From Favolaschia claudopus (lineage: Eukaryota; Basidiomycota; Agaricomycetes; Agaricales; Mycenaceae), in assembly GCA_037176885.1 (NCBI GenBank), contig JAWWNJ010000057.1:434001-498000 (forward strand): a DNA stretch of 64,000 nucleotides, in the 5' to 3' direction. How positions within the stretch are numbered: the first letter of the stretch is position 1; the number at the start of each line of letters is the position of its first letter. Made by a program: the position numbers and the translations under genes. Below the pieces are notes generated by a model. That model was not told the origin of the DNA. It worked only from the letters and a program-made list of their open reading frames with translations, and did no database searches. This document shows positions 21,661 to 34,445 of the stretch, one piece after another.

Positions 21661-22132
21661 GAATGCAGTCGGGAACTTTTGCGGCGCTTTCCAGCACTAA
21701 ATAGCAGAATTGAAGCTGCGCTGATGCCGCAGCTTGTTGTGGGAGATGACATTTGAGTTCGGCACTGCCACGCCGACATGGAGATGCGTAACGGGCAGCG
21801 TCGAACCAGCCCTGATGCGCGAGCAGCTGCGGGATGGGAAGATGATGGATTCAGGATGATAGAAAGAAGAGATTCGTGTCTATTGGGACTTGGAAAACAA
21901 AGCTCGTGTCTATGAGGACTCGAATAACGAAGTTCGAGGTTAAATATACCATTTGGCAAATCGAGACATAGCAAACGATCTTCGAATTGGGTAGCTCAGC
22001 AATAAAATCGTTGGTTGAGAGAGAGAGAACGCGGGGACCTCCGCGAGTGAACCACGAATGTTATACATACAGAATGCCTCAACATCCTAAGGAAACGACG
22101 TTCTCCCCCTGCATTGGTCTTGATATGAACCT
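21661..22132. other. Intergenic, no gene seen
   Basis: The 5' flank of the conserved hypothetical gene and the 3' flank of DUF6534 copy E. No supported feature. Confidence 0.4.
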
Positions 22133-23417
22133 TCACTCGCCGTCGTTCCTCACTCCGTCACCACTCCCCGAAGAGCGTTCGCGTTGTAACGTCGGGCCTA
22201 CGAATGTCTCCTGAACTTGTTGCACATAAACACAGGTCGATTTGTCTGCATCCGCCGCTCTGGCGCGCAGAATAATGACGCGGTTGTTGAGCGTGGCCAG
22301 GATGGTGTTCGCATAGCTGGGCAGGGTGAGATCGAGCTCGCAAGGCCCAAAGGAGAGCTCACAGAGCAGACAGTGCATATGCCGGGATAGCGCAGATTGT
22401 GTTGGCAGGCTATAGCCCGATGTTAGCGTTGCAAACGGCATACTGGTTTGGGCAGCCTACGGGTAGAGTGAGGTACGACACTAGCGAGAGAATGGCGAAA
22501 GAAGCCGAAAGCATGTTGGTCTCCAGAACGAGACGAATGACGCTGTTGACGATATTTGAGGAAGACTCGTTGACTTTGGCTTTCAAGAGCTTTGTTTTCA
22601 TTCATTGGATCAATGATTTATCGAGCATTGCAGGGAAGCGAACTTACGAAAATCGTCAACACAACAGCAGTAAGAACATCGGCAGTGACGAGACCAATGA
22701 ACCAAATGTACGCAGTAACGAAATGAAGATGATCATGAACTTTTATGACATCGCTTGAGGACGACTTTGAAGCATCCTGTATGAAACCGAAGATGCCCCC
22801 CAAAAGCCCTGCTACGAAGACTGCCAAAGAAATCTACAACCAAGGCATGGTCACGATGGTCGGAGAAGGGACGACATCTCATACCAGACTGATGCACAAG
22901 CAGAAGGGCCACGCCTCGCGCCGAATGACCCAGATGCGATAGCTGAAGAAGAAATGTGCGAGTAACGCGACGAAAGTGCCCATGATAGGGACATAGAAAG
23001 CCGCGTATCGTTGATCAGATAGGGCGGATAAGTCGCCGAAAGATGTCCCAAACCAGAAAGCCACGTCGGACATGTTGAGACATGTATCGACTATAACGGC
23101 TAGGCCGATGAAATACACTGTGAAGGAAGATGTGAGGCCCCAAAGGTGATGTATCCAATCCACGACATTCACCAAGACCCTTAAAAAATCGAGAGTCTTC
23201 TGGGAAGCTCGAATGATAGATGACTGGATTCAGACCACGGTCATGACGACTCGACGCGCTGGAGGAGACTCGTACAGATTTGCACTAGAAGCGTTCCTAA
23301 CAGAAAACTGTTGAAGAGGGCACCTAATAAGATCGGGAATGTGCTGAAAGCCTATGAGCAGCGCTAGAACTGAGAAAATTAACAGACTTACATAGAGCGT
23401 AGCGCCACTGAGGACAT
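22133..23417 (-). CDS. DUF6534 seven-helix membrane protein, copy E
   Basis: Exons in gene order: 23417-23392, 23343-23276, 23223-23179, 23117-22885, 22833-22648, 22589-22461, 22409-22363, 22316-22133, encoding 305 residues. The inner ATG at 23417 is chosen over 23448: it gives a 26-nt first exon as in copy D and the phase that exon 2 requires. Marks are LNMSDVAFW, DQRYAAFYVP, NIVNSVIRLVLETN and YANTILATLNNRVIIL. Exon 3 is two codons shorter than in the other copies. The 47-nt exon 7 links it to copy B. It sits apart from the other four, next to the conserved hypothetical gene, and shares a divergent promoter with the PPR gene. Confidence 0.88.
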
Positions 23418-23887
23418 TGGAAGAGAATGGTGAGAGGAGGTGAGACATGATTCGCGGAAGCGGTTTCCTCTTCTTAGGCAGTGATCAAGACAGATTCACT
23501 TGTAGCATAAAGGTGGCAGGTCGAAAAGAATTTGGATCCAAGCCGAGTTTCAAGAGACAATTTGAGAGAACCAGATACGTTGGAAGACGTCGGAGCACTT
23601 CAACGTGAATGTGAAGATATAGCGCTTGTCGAGAGAATCAGATACTTTTCACCAGAGTGGTTTTCGCAGTTAGAATTCGGAATATCAACTTAGAGGAAGG
23701 TTCAGAACAGCTGGTGTTCAAGGACCTTCGCTGCGAATATCGACGCGGCAGCTGAGGACAAGCAGGAAATTGCCGCGATGTGCTGATCTGAAAGTTGCCA
23801 ATCACGTAAATATTTTTTCTCCGAATCTCTCGCGCTTAGCGCCTTAGACAATTTAAGTTAAGTACTGGCTGTTGCGATTTCTCATTC

Positions 23888-26732
23888 ATGTCTGGTGCTT
23901 TGCCTGCCGGCCTCTGGGACCTCACAATGTCGCGTATTTGTCACCGACCCTCACCTTCTCGTTGGGGACGACTAGGTTTTGCTCATTCCGCCAAACCGCG
24001 TGCTCAGGCGGCGGTGGCCAGAGCTCGTTCGTCGCCAACCCCACCATTTTCGGTGGTTTCCACCAAAGATGAATCACCCAAAAGGGACTTGACGCGGTAT
24101 TTGTTCTCGACGGGGTGGAAGAGTCAATCTCTGATATCGTGAAAACAGGCAGACGACCAAACGTCCAGGACCTTTGACCCCGCGCTCCGGAAGTTCGGCA
24201 TCCCGTCCTGTTGCTGAAATAGAGCAGCGAGTCAATGAATTAAAGGAGGCGGCAAATGTGGAGGTAAGTGCATGCTGTTATTCGTCCCGAGCGTATTTAA
24301 CGTGAATCTGTAGGTTTTGGCCTCCGAAAGCCTGTTCTTCTCAGAAGATGAACTTTTGACTATGTACGAGGATGTTCTGGCACATCAGGCGCAAGATACT
24401 GGTACTATTTCTACCGCTCCAGACACAGCGCGTGTAGAGGAAGACCTCGCGACTGTCCGACAAGTAGAGAGACAGCTACGGCATGACCTACACAGACGAA
24501 TTTCCCTCTCCACTGAGGAGTCACCATTGGTTGCCAAGCTCAGAAAATCTTCGCCCCCTGCCTTGAACGCTCCTGTATATGACGAATCGGTAGAGCTACA
24601 CCGTCGCGTGTTGGAGCTTGCTAATGCTAGCTTGGACCGACTGGACGTGGTTCAACCTTCGACGTCTCAGAAGCCAACCGTGCCCATCGCTTTATTCTCT
24701 TTGCGAGAGTATGAAGCGTTAACGCGCCACTGTGTACGTCTTTTCTCTTACATGCACTTGAATTTTAACTGACGGCTTCGAAGATGGAGAAAGGGGATCT
24801 AGACGCTGCACAGTCAGTCTTACAGCTGATGAAGGTGAAAACACTCCACTTTCCGTCAAGGCTCATGAATAATAGTCTTGCAGCGAAGTGGGCTTGATAT
24901 TCCAGAAGAATCCCTTACTCTTGTTCTGCGACAATATTCAGATGTGGGCGATATTGAAGGTGCTGAGCATTGTCTTGCTACTTTTTTAACAGGTATCTAT
25001 TTTTCTTTCTCGTAACGCGTGCCGTTCTCATTTCCCGCAGGTGCACCCACCGACCCCCAGAGACACCTTCATGTCAAATGTCATCTCAAAGCCACGCCCC
25101 AAAATTATGTACCCGAATCAGCGCTCACACTCTTACACTCCTACGAATCCCAGGGTCTCCCTGCACCCATGAAAACCTACACCAGCACGATCGCATTCCT
25201 CTATTCCACCCGCCTCTCCATCGCACGCGCCCAGGCATGGGACCTCTTTTCGCATATGCGATATGTGGCACATCCGAAGCCGGACGTCGTCCTCTACACC
25301 GCGATGATTCGCGCCTGTGCCTCGCCCGTTAGCCCCACGCGCAGTTCAGATCCCGAACGCGCATTGGATCTATGGACCGAGATGACGGTGGACCAGGGGC
25401 TTACGCCGACAGTGGGGTCCTATAACGCCGTGATCCTGGCCTGCGCAAAGTCAGGTCGGAAGGAGTACGTGAACGAGGCGTTTCGGATTTCTAAGCAGAT
25501 GCTGGATTCCAATCGCGATGCGTATGGCCGGTCTGCGTACCTACCCGATCGACGTACGCTCTGCGCGCTGCTCGAAGGTGCAAAACGTATCGGGGATCTG
25601 GCGCGCGCGCGGTGGATTCTTGCTGACATGGTGAAGACCGATGCCAGTGAGGAGGAAGGTGTGAACGAGGAGATAATGATGCACGTCTTCCATACGTACA
25701 CTTCGTATGTTCCTCCGTTCACCCGGCACCTGGCTGCGCTAGTTCCAGGACGAGAGCAGCAAGAATCCTTGCTGGTGGACAGTGAGATAGCGAATCCAGC
25801 TGAAGCTGCAGCCCACGCCCCTCCTCCTGCCGATCACTCCCCTCGTTTTACGCGTATTCCGCCTCAAACGAGTCATGAGGTCATGGAGGAAGTCCAAACC
25901 TTGTTCCAGCGCGTCCTTGAGGACACTGCAAAAGTTTCTCGCGAAGCTACACCCGACAGCCTATTCACGGACGGCAAAAGATTCCAGCATGTGAAATTCT
26001 CAACACGTCTGGTAAATTCCTACCTCTCCGTTAACTATCAACATTCCACTCTCGAGGCGTCGGAACCCCTGTTCTGGAAGCTTTTCGACGAGGTTGGGAT
26101 CTCTCCTGATGCACGCTCGTACCTGGAGGCCCTCGAACGCTGTGGGCGGTCGAAACGGGGCCGCGAAAGATCTATCGGTCTCCGATTTGCCGAAGATCTC
26201 TGGGCTAAGTGGATCATTCTTGAAGATACGGGGCGTGCGACCGGTCGCCCCGTGGACGCACGGATGGTAGAACGCGCGCATGTCGCATTCATGCGGGTAC
26301 TTGCCCTGTACGTTTTCGACGCATATTCTTTGTGTGATTCCTCACTCATTTCGTCACAGGAACGGGGAGCTCCAACGGGCGTTGGACCTCATCAAAGCGT
26401 TTGCAGAACGTTACCCTCCGTCGCATCTACTTGAGCGCCGTCCCAAACCAAGTTTCCGCTCAACGAGGACTGTGCTGGTTGGGCCGCGGCCGCTCGTGCG
26501 TCTCTCGTCACCGAATGAAGTTCCCGACGACGACGTCCCTCCGCTTCTGATGTTCAACGACTTGGAGCTTTTGCACCATCGTCTAGCCGCAGCTTCGATG
26601 AAAGCTGGGATCAGTTACATCAAGTACATTTCAAAGGCCTATGAGTGGGCTCTGCGGGGCAGGAGAGATCAGGCCCTAAAGGCCCAGCCCCCTCGCCTCA
26701 CGCAAGTCATCACCGCGTCCGTACCATCTTAG
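23888..26732 (+). CDS. Pentatricopeptide repeat protein, probably mitochondrial
   Basis: At least seven exons. The N-terminus is Arg/Ser/Ala-rich and acid-poor for about 70 residues, as expected for a mitochondrial presequence. A helical region with LRKSSPPALNAP follows, then repeats such as KTYTSTIAFLYSTRLSIARAQ, VVLYTAMIRACAS, GSYNAVILACAKSGR and LCALLEGAKRIGDLARARWI, all typical PPR helix pairs. Later repeats run to DARSYLEALERCGR. PPR proteins bind organellar RNA and act in its processing, stability or translation. The long 471-codon frame (25019-26434) holds most repeats. The final exon starts after an intron near 26310. The first intron (24103-24148) is inferred from frame. The target transcript is unknown. 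Confidence 0.85.
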
Positions 26733-26816
26733 AGCTCACAAATATATTCACATATATATCACAAACGTATGTATCCTAGTAGTACACGTATTCTGCTCAC
26801 TTTAGACAAACGTTGC

Positions 26817-28453
26817 TCACCATCCGAGCGATTCCAAGGACATTCCCCACACGAGGCCATTCTCGTCGCCCTTGTTGCAGATTCTCTGGCCCCGGTCTAA
26901 CGCAGCGATCTTCTTGAGATCCTCATCTTCGAGCGTGGGCAGCTGTACAAAGTTCAGCTTCCCAAAGCTCCTTCCACGCATTAGCCGCGGCACTCACATT
27001 GAAATTCTCCTTCTGCCTGCCTTCGTCGTGGCTCTTCGGGATAACCACAACATCTCGGGAGAGATGCCACGCAAGGATGATCTGAAGCTCTGATGAATCA
27101 GTCTATTCAGGAGACGCACTCTCACGAACCTGTGTCGGGGTTACTTTATATTTTCCTGCGAGTTCCACGATGACTGGATCATTTCGAACGACGTTGGTGC
27201 CTATAGGCTTCATCAGTCGCGGAGAAAGCATATGTGCGACGGGATGTACCGCTGGGAGTATACGCAACGACAGCGATGCCCTGACTTTTGCAGAATTCCA
27301 AGAGATCGTTTTGCTGCGAGACTTACGTTCAGATCGTCCTTGGTAAATTGGACGTTCATGCATACCTGCAAATACGGATGCATTTCGACTTGGTTCATTG
27401 CGGGTTTAACTAATCGTATTGCCGTGAGCTACCAGTTGACGGTTGAACGTCTTCATGCACCTCGCGTAGTCTTCAGAAGCGTCTCGAGACTGCGCAAGTG
27501 ACATTAACAATAGGTCGGCCAACAGACCGAAACCGAGAGTACTTTCTGATCGAGAAGTTGGAAACTCCTATGGCTTCACACTTGGATTGGCGGAGAGCTT
27601 CTTCCATGGCTGCCCAGGTCTCGTTGAAGGTGGGGATTTCAACGGCCTTCGGTGTACCCTCGGGATGGAGGGGCTCGTTTTCTTCGCCTAGAGCAGCGAT
27701 AAGAATTGGTAATCAATGTGGGGAATATTGCAGACCTACCTTCATAGGTCGCGGCGACAGGCCAATGCATCAGATACTGAAGTGCCGCAATATGAGCACA
27801 ATCCCAAAGCTAGTCCGAATATCTGACCATATCCAGCCATCTACGAACAGTTTATTAGCCATCGCCATTTCTGTTAGAGCGCATTTGAGCACTAACTTAA
27901 AGCCGAGATTATCAAGAGACTCTTGGATTGATTCGAGAACACGACCATGATGATTCGGCCTGTCCAAAAATCAGTAGGGAGTGAGTATTGGAATGAGTAC
28001 ACCGACGGAAGTTTGGTGATTACATAGACTTCCTCGCGATTGATCCCTGATTCACGGATAGCCTCTCCTACGGCCTTTTCCGTTCCTGTACGAATATAAG
28101 TCATCGTACGAGGAGATGCACGCATAATGCTAACCATAGGAGTAGGCGGTATCCAGAAGCCTATTTTCGATGATCAAGCCGTTATTTTCGACTGCCTCCA
28201 GAGCATACCTGTACCCAGTCTGTAGCCCGAAAGGCTAGATCACTTGATAGAGAAACGCAAAAGGTTGTCCCCACCTTCAAAGCAGTCATGATCCATTGCT
28301 TTGCTTTCGTGGTGCGTTCGTCTCCAAAATTCGGAGCCCAGGTCCCCAGCCTACCCACTGTGAGTTTTTATCTGAGCGTATCACGGCGACAATACCCAAT
28401 CATGGGGCAAGACGTCCCACTGTGGTCCACATATGAGTTGAGGATGTCGACAT
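26817..28453 (-). CDS. Aldo-keto reductase
   Basis: A heavily split gene: more than ten small exons join to an AKR of about 310 residues. In order: PMIGLGTWAPNFGDE, LLDTAYSYG (catalytic Asp and Tyr), TKLP (catalytic Lys), FKWLDMYLMHWPVA (catalytic His), GVSNFSIR, AMNQVEMHPYLQ, VVAYTPS, PIGTN, VTPTQLQIILAWHLSRDVVVIPKS (NADPH pocket) and a C-terminal loop ending LGW. One exon encodes only four residues (WLDM plus part of a Lys codon). The enzyme reduces aldehydes or ketones with NADPH in the cytosol. The start is uncertain: the ATG at 28453 is out of frame with the first AKR residues unless another small intron exists. Its 3' end faces the PPR gene at 84 bp. Confidence 0.8.
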
Positions 28454-29704
28454 CGCAGAACCTCCTACCTATTCGACAGCTTGAGGACTCTGGACAACTC
28501 GTGAAGTATACGGTTCGATGGTAGATTAAATTGCTGACCTCTGACCGGGATACATTCTTGGACGTCAAGGATGAGGGAAAGGGAGGACCAGGACATCCGT
28601 CAGTTGCAAGCGATATATATACGGTGGGGCGCCCCGACTGGTTCCTGATTCTTCGACCTCGACTGACCAGAATAGATCCGAATATGCTCTGCGAACCACA
28701 GCCCGTATATCCCAGTATGAGGGTGATGGACTCAAGATCGTGAGACCGACGGGCCGCAAGAAAGGCAGATACGTGATGAGGGCTCAACAGTAGATGTTGG
28801 CTGGAATGAGTGATATATCTGGTTCAAAGCTCAGCGCTCATTGAATGCCGCGGCGAACTTGCTGCGAACGGTCTATTTCAATTTACTTGTGTTTCTGAAT
28901 CCATACGCGCTTGAAAGTACTGTAATAAGGGAGATCGCGAGTAGACTGCTATCCTGCGAGGATGCGGAGGAGGAGATATGGAGGAGTATACGTATATAAC
29001 GAATCATTCGCGGTCTGCGACCGTTGTGAATTCGGACACACGATATTTGTGGCGGAACAAGCGAGATGGGTGCGCAGGTGGAGTTGGGTCGGAGGCCGAT
29101 TCGCTGAAAGAACGCACCGAAAAGATTGGGCGGGAAGCGAATCGGGCGGGAGGATGGCAAGCGGCCCAAATCCAATACGCACGGTTTGAAAAGGAAACGA
29201 CCGAAGCAACCAAGCGCGAGGAAAAAAGAAGGAGAGAGTGGGTGGGCGATAAAAAAAAAGATGAGAGGCGCGTAGGAGGAGCGGAGAAGGACGCGACGAG
29301 CGCGTTCAAACTCCAACGTTGAGGCACTGTTGAGGCTTGGTTGGCTTGGTTGAGTACAATGTGTGACAGGTCACATCACAGGTAACGCGCACTATCTAAT
29401 CTCCCTTATCTTACGACCATTGGCAGTCGCTCGCAAGCTTGCGTGGGTTTAGCTCGCACTAAGGCTTCCGGCTTCGTTTTCTCCGAACTGCTGGGTCTAT
29501 GTCGGCGGTAGTACTGTTCAATATGCTTCATCTTTCCATTCATATCAACGACCTCCAACCGGGAAAATTCTGGACGTCCCACGTCATACATATTCGTGGT
29601 ATGTAGGTGGGCACCACAACCTCATGGCTTGGTGTATACACCAAGAAGACCGCCTCCTCGTCCATCCCCGCCAACTCGTCAGGAAAGCTCACCTGTGAAC
29701 GACC
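28454..29704. other. Intergenic, no gene seen
   Basis: About 1.25 kb between divergent genes. Overlapping ORFs at 28.9-29.3 kb are composition artefacts of a purine-rich stretch. Around 29364 there is a weak relative of the GTGACG element (GTGACAGGTCAC). Confidence 0.4.
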
Positions 29705-31893
29705 ATGAGGCTCATTATTGCCACTTTCACGATGCTGACGCTGACAATTCCGCCGTATTGCGAAGCTTATTGGCTGATGTCCACAAGTGAATCCTCATTT
29801 ATTCATTCTTACCTCGAGCTCGATTCCACGATCTTCAGATAATATCATCACGACACAGCGATTGGATCCAGTGGTGACTTTCCATTCGATTCCTCCATCT
29901 TGAGAACCAAAAATCAGAAACCGTTCGCTAGGTTTCACCCGGGACAGTCTCGACTCATGCTCATGCGGGTGAGGAACTCGAATTTCTTGATATCAAATCT
30001 CATTGAGTTCGGTAGTGCTTGGCGGAAGTAATTTTGGCATGAATGTATCGACGGCATCTTTGCGCAACAGCGCTTGCACGTCGATACCCATTCCTCAAGA
30101 TAAATCCAACTATTGGTATCCAGTGAGTTGGAACCAAGTTAGACTTCCAGGCTGATGGCCGACTAAAAATCAATTTGTATCCAGCAAATGTACTTTCAGT
30201 GAGTGGTCTCCCGGGCCAAACACACTCCTGTGATGATAAATGGCCACTTGAATAGATGGGCGAATGGCTCATTCACGAGGTGGGAGTGCAGCTCTGCCGC
30301 CACCACAGGTTCAACTGAAGCAAATATGATCTCAGTGTCACGGGAAACGCTGTCATGTACGTGGTCATTGCCTCGTATCGCAGTCTCGCTGTATTTGTCT
30401 AGATGTGAGTTTCTCCAAGGGTCAGACAACTTGAACGGAGCTTCCTATAGATTATTTGTTCAATAATACTCCCGGCTATACCACTGAATTTCCGGACGAC
30501 GTGAGTTGAATTCGTACTTCTCAGTTCAATACTGCTGAGCACAAGACTCAGTTCCGAATGTTGTCGGGTAAGTATAAACAGTCTTTTCGTGTCGTAAGCT
30601 GGATGTTCAAATTTCCTTTGATTACAGGCGATCCAACCCTCCGGATCCTGGACCCATCCTCTTTTGCCCAACAAGCAATAACATTTTTATGTCTAGACTT
30701 CAACGGCAAGTCCAATCGATACAATGAACTCCCCAGAGGAATCAGCTGCCCGTCCGGTATTCGGTCCCAGATAGTAAGTTATAATTGTCCTGAGAAAGCC
30801 CCTCGTCTGATGATGAGTAGAACTTTCCTAGCTGTTGGAACGGCAAAGTATTTAATCATTCTGAGAAGGAGTCAATTTCTGACGGAGCTCAGGACGTGGA
30901 TTCGAGCGATCACAAGTCTCATGTAGCATTTTTGAACACGGGCCCAGACAACGGAACGTGCACGGACCCTGCATTTCCTGTGACTCTGCCGAGAATATTC
31001 ATGGAGGTGACATATGGAGCTTGACGCTGTGAAACAATTAAACACTGTTGTGCTAGTACAGGTCTATTGGATCTCTCAAGATTTCGAGAATCAGAGGAAG
31101 CAGGCTCTGACCCCCAGTCAACCATTCGTGTGAGTGGCGTATGAACTGAAAATAATTGTAGCGGACTTGATCTTTCCCATGGTTCAGATTTGCCCATGGT
31201 GGTATGTTTTCAATTCATGACCAGATCTCGCTGCTACCGACGATATTGAATTTTAGATCCAACGGGCTACGGCTATCACGCCGACTTTTTCAACGGCTGG
31301 GACGCTGGAGTACTTCAGAGAGCCCTCAATGGCTGTAATTGCAATCCTTACGGCGAGCTTTCTGATGCTGCATGCAAATTCATTACTCAACGCCATCCAA
31401 CGATAAGGTGATGCGACGTGCTGTGTCAATCAAGGCATTTTCGGAATGAACACGTCCTCTGCATGTTTTATCACTGACACTTTCGATGAACAAAGTGAAC
31501 TCTCTATTTTCGTCTGTTAGACGTACACAGAGCTGATCCACCGAATTAGCACTGGGAACTCTCGAAACCCTTCCAGGGAATAACCCGATTCAAGCGCCGT
31601 GTCAGCATTTTGTGGTTCTTTCCCGCGTGTGATTTCGTTCTCATCTCATTTCAACAGGCTACGAAACATACGTAGATCCCGTTATTCCTGCCATCTTGGC
31701 GCCGGTCTACGTTTACAACGGCTCTGCTGGCGGCCCCACGGGCATGGCAGTGACTCCAGCGGAGACGGCGATTGTTCAACAGACTGCTAACGGGTCGTGT
31801 ATCTGGAAAGGTGCAGCAATCAGTTTGAGGAAACCAACCTTTTGGCCAGGGCTGTGGTTGAGTGTCCTCGCGGCTGCGTCTGTTTTGTGGTAG
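29705..31893 (+). CDS. Secreted/GPI-like DUF1996 protein
   Basis: No single long ORF shows this gene; it emerges only after splicing about 12-15 small exons. A signal peptide (MRLIIATFTMLTLTI...CEA) leads into AYWLMSTNNIITTQRLDPVVSP, then GTVSTHAHAVLGGSNFG, QMYFQWANGSFT, FPDDFRMLSGDPTLR, FLCLDFNG, CPSGIRSQI, NFPSCWNGK, DHKSHVAFLNTGPDNGTC, FVFAHGDPTGYGYHADFFNGW, CNPYGDATCCVNQGIF and YVDPVIPAI. This is the full DUF1996 pattern. The C-terminus ends in a hydrophobic segment suited to a GPI anchor or membrane anchor. The family is extracellular, with conserved Cys and His, and of unknown biochemical role. The part at 30.25-30.46 kb is the least certain. One intron (31353-31407) appears to be GC-AG. 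Confidence 0.82.
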
Positions 31894-32813
31894 TTCTTGA
31901 CCATTATTATTTACTTTGGGATCCTCTAGTCATTGAATACTTCCCGATTGATATTCCACCAGCCAATTTCTTCCTTCGCTTGAACAACCGGATACACGAC
32001 CGCGAAAATTAAGTAAGGACTCCCATCGCGACGGCTGTCTATGCTTTTCAACGATATGTGCCCATTTTCCCGTGCGGGCGAAAAATTAACTTTCACTGCG
32101 AAGAGGCACGATTCACGCTCGTTTCAGATGCTATCTCAGCGAGCGCCGCCGTTGTTGGTTTCTATACTACAAGGCGCATCGCGCATGGAGCTCGAATATA
32201 AAAATAGTGTCTCGAGTCTATAATTAGAATGTTAGTATGGATTATCAGTAGACGGCTGATATGGACGACACTCGTAATATAAGTCTACTAGGGATCCGTA
32301 AAAACGTGACCACGAACCACTGGCACCCACTTACTGCTTCCACTCCGGAGTTGTACTATATTTGTGGGCTGGAAATCGACAAGAAATTTCGCTTCAGCCT
32401 GAGGTTCCTTCTTGCCGGCTTGCAATAGTCCGAGTTTAAGAGTGCGCACCCTGAACACTCTGGCAACGATCATGGCCGCCATACGGCTGTTTGCTGAGAG
32501 CCAGATGGTCTTGAATCCGTATCTCGGCCTGTCTGGGGAAGTTGCGGGCAATGACAGGATTTACAGCACCTGGATGATCCTCCGTTGCTGCTATCTATTC
32601 TTGCCGCAACGTCTTAAGACCTCAATCCCCACTCTATTATTAGCAAACCGCAGAGTCCCCGCGTTCAATCCACATGCTGGTCGTGATTCAGCACATGTTA
32701 TTCTGCTGGGGCATTAAAGATATCTCAATGCTTTTCGGTATAAAGCCTTCACTTGCGGTCATTGCCAGTCTCAGTAGCTCTTCCTCGGTTGAAAATCCCT
32801 CTCTCCGCTCATC
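31894..32813. promoter_or_regulatory. Intergenic; TATA box of the aspartic protease at 32739-32745
   Basis: Most of this 920-bp stretch shows nothing. TATAAAG at 32739-32745 lies 69 bp upstream of the protease ATG, a plausible core promoter for a highly expressed secreted enzyme. ORFs at 32.3-32.7 kb have no motif. Confidence 0.45.
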
Positions 32814-34384
32814 ATGTTCAACAAAGCCGCTTTGCTCTTTGCAGTGACTCTCGCAGTGGCTGCTACAGCGTCCCCCGCAACATCGCCTGCCGCTCCCGTC
32901 GCTCGTGGAACGACCATCCCGCTGCGGAAGAGGACCTCACTGACGACGGCCGCCGGTGTGTTCGACAAGGACAAGGCCATCCAGTTGACAGTCAACACCA
33001 TCAACAAGCACCGTCAGAATCTCAAGAACCTCGAGAAGAACAAGGGTGTCGCAGCTTTCAACGAGGTGCGCGTGTTTACTTCCGACCGCCTCGCGCTTCA
33101 CGCTTGACTAACGTGTCGTTTAGGGTGCTGTGATTAAGCCTTTGGCAAGACTCCCTCAGGATGTTCAGGCGCGGATGGAACGCCGGGTAGAGAAGCGCCA
33201 GTCTGAAGCTCTCACTGACGAGGAGGACGATGAGGAGTGGGCGGGAACAATTTCCATCGGGACGCCTGCCCAGAAGTTCTTGATCGATTTTGACAGTAAG
33301 AATTGTCTACGCCGATAGATCCTTGACTCACATTCTTTGTCGCGTAGCCGGCTCATCGGATCTCTGGGTTCCGTCCTCGTCGTGCACCAGCTCGACGTGC
33401 TCCTCAAAGTCGAAATTCAAAGCGGCCTCTTCGTCCACCGCAGTGAAGAAGTCTGGAACGTTTTCCATATCTTACGGCGATGGGTCCTCGGTCAGCGGTC
33501 CCGTTTACACCGTAGGCATTTCACTATCCTTCGACGAAAAAGACCAAAGTCTCAGAATGTTATCAGGACACTGTCTCCGTCGCCGGGGTCAAAGCCGCCA
33601 AGCAGACCTTCAGCCCAGTCACCACCTTGTCTTCTAGCTTCCAAGGCGACCCGATCGACGGTATCTTGGGGTTGGCTTTCCCAGCCCTTTCCAACCTGAA
33701 CGCTGACCCGTTCTTCAACACTGCGAACGAGCAAGGCGCCGTTAGCCAGAACCAATTCAGCTTCTTCTTGGCGAACAGCGGCTCCGAGCTGTTCCTCGGT
33801 GGCGCCGATGAGGACAAGTACGCCGGTTCGATCGAGTTTCACGACGTCGACTCGTCGTCTGGGTTCTGGCAAATTACTGGCGCGAAAGCGAAGGTCGGTT
33901 CGACCACAACGGTCTCGGGCTTCGACACCATCATCGATTCGGGCACCACGATCATGTATGGGCCACCCTCCGCAGTTAAGAAGGTCTATGCCGCTGTCCA
34001 GGGCTCCAAGCTCTTTGACTCAGAGAACGGTCAGTCTTCAGACGTTGCCTGGTAGAAAGCGCGTTCTGATGCATTCTGCAGGGTACTATTCGTTCCCGTG
34101 CTCTACTCCACCGAAAATCGCGTTCAACTGGGGTGGGGAGGACTGGGTGATCTCCGCTGCCAACATCAACCTTGGACAGACGGAGGATGGATCGAGTGAA
34201 TGCGTCGGCGCCCTCGCCGGCCAGGACATCGGTTTGGGCAGTAACGTCTGGCTTTTGGGAGACAGCTTCATGAAGAACGTCGTAACTGGCACGTCCTTCC
34301 AACTATTCTCAGAACATGATTTTAACCATCTCCACAGTTTTCGACTTTGACCAGGAAGCCGTCGGATTTGCTACGCTCGCATAG
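32814..34384 (+). CDS. Secreted pepsin-like aspartic protease (A1 family)
   Basis: A signal peptide (MFNKAALLFAVTLAVAATA) and a propeptide of about 110 residues rich in Arg/Lys/Glu (ending near EKRQSEALTDEEDDEEW) precede the mature enzyme. Active-site motifs are DTGSSDLWVPSS, whose codon is completed across an intron, and DSGTTIMYGP. The flap sequence is SISYGDGSSVSG. LNADPFF, FFLANSGSELFLGG and VWLLGDSFMKNV complete the bilobed fold. It is an endopeptidase active at acid pH, extracellular or vacuolar. The conserved end, VFDFDQEAVGFATLA then TAG at 34382-34384, is present but not in a phase reachable by a normal intron. If read straight through, the frame ends instead at 34350. Confidence 0.88.
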
Positions 34385-34445
34385 ACTCATCATGTCACGA
34401 ATACCCCGAAGCTGTATCTGTAGTAAAATTCATTTGATTGTTAGA

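Noticed and set aside
28940..29322. Charged Arg/Lys/Glu ORFs on both strands
   Set aside because: Artefact of a purine-rich stretch that leaves several frames open at once.
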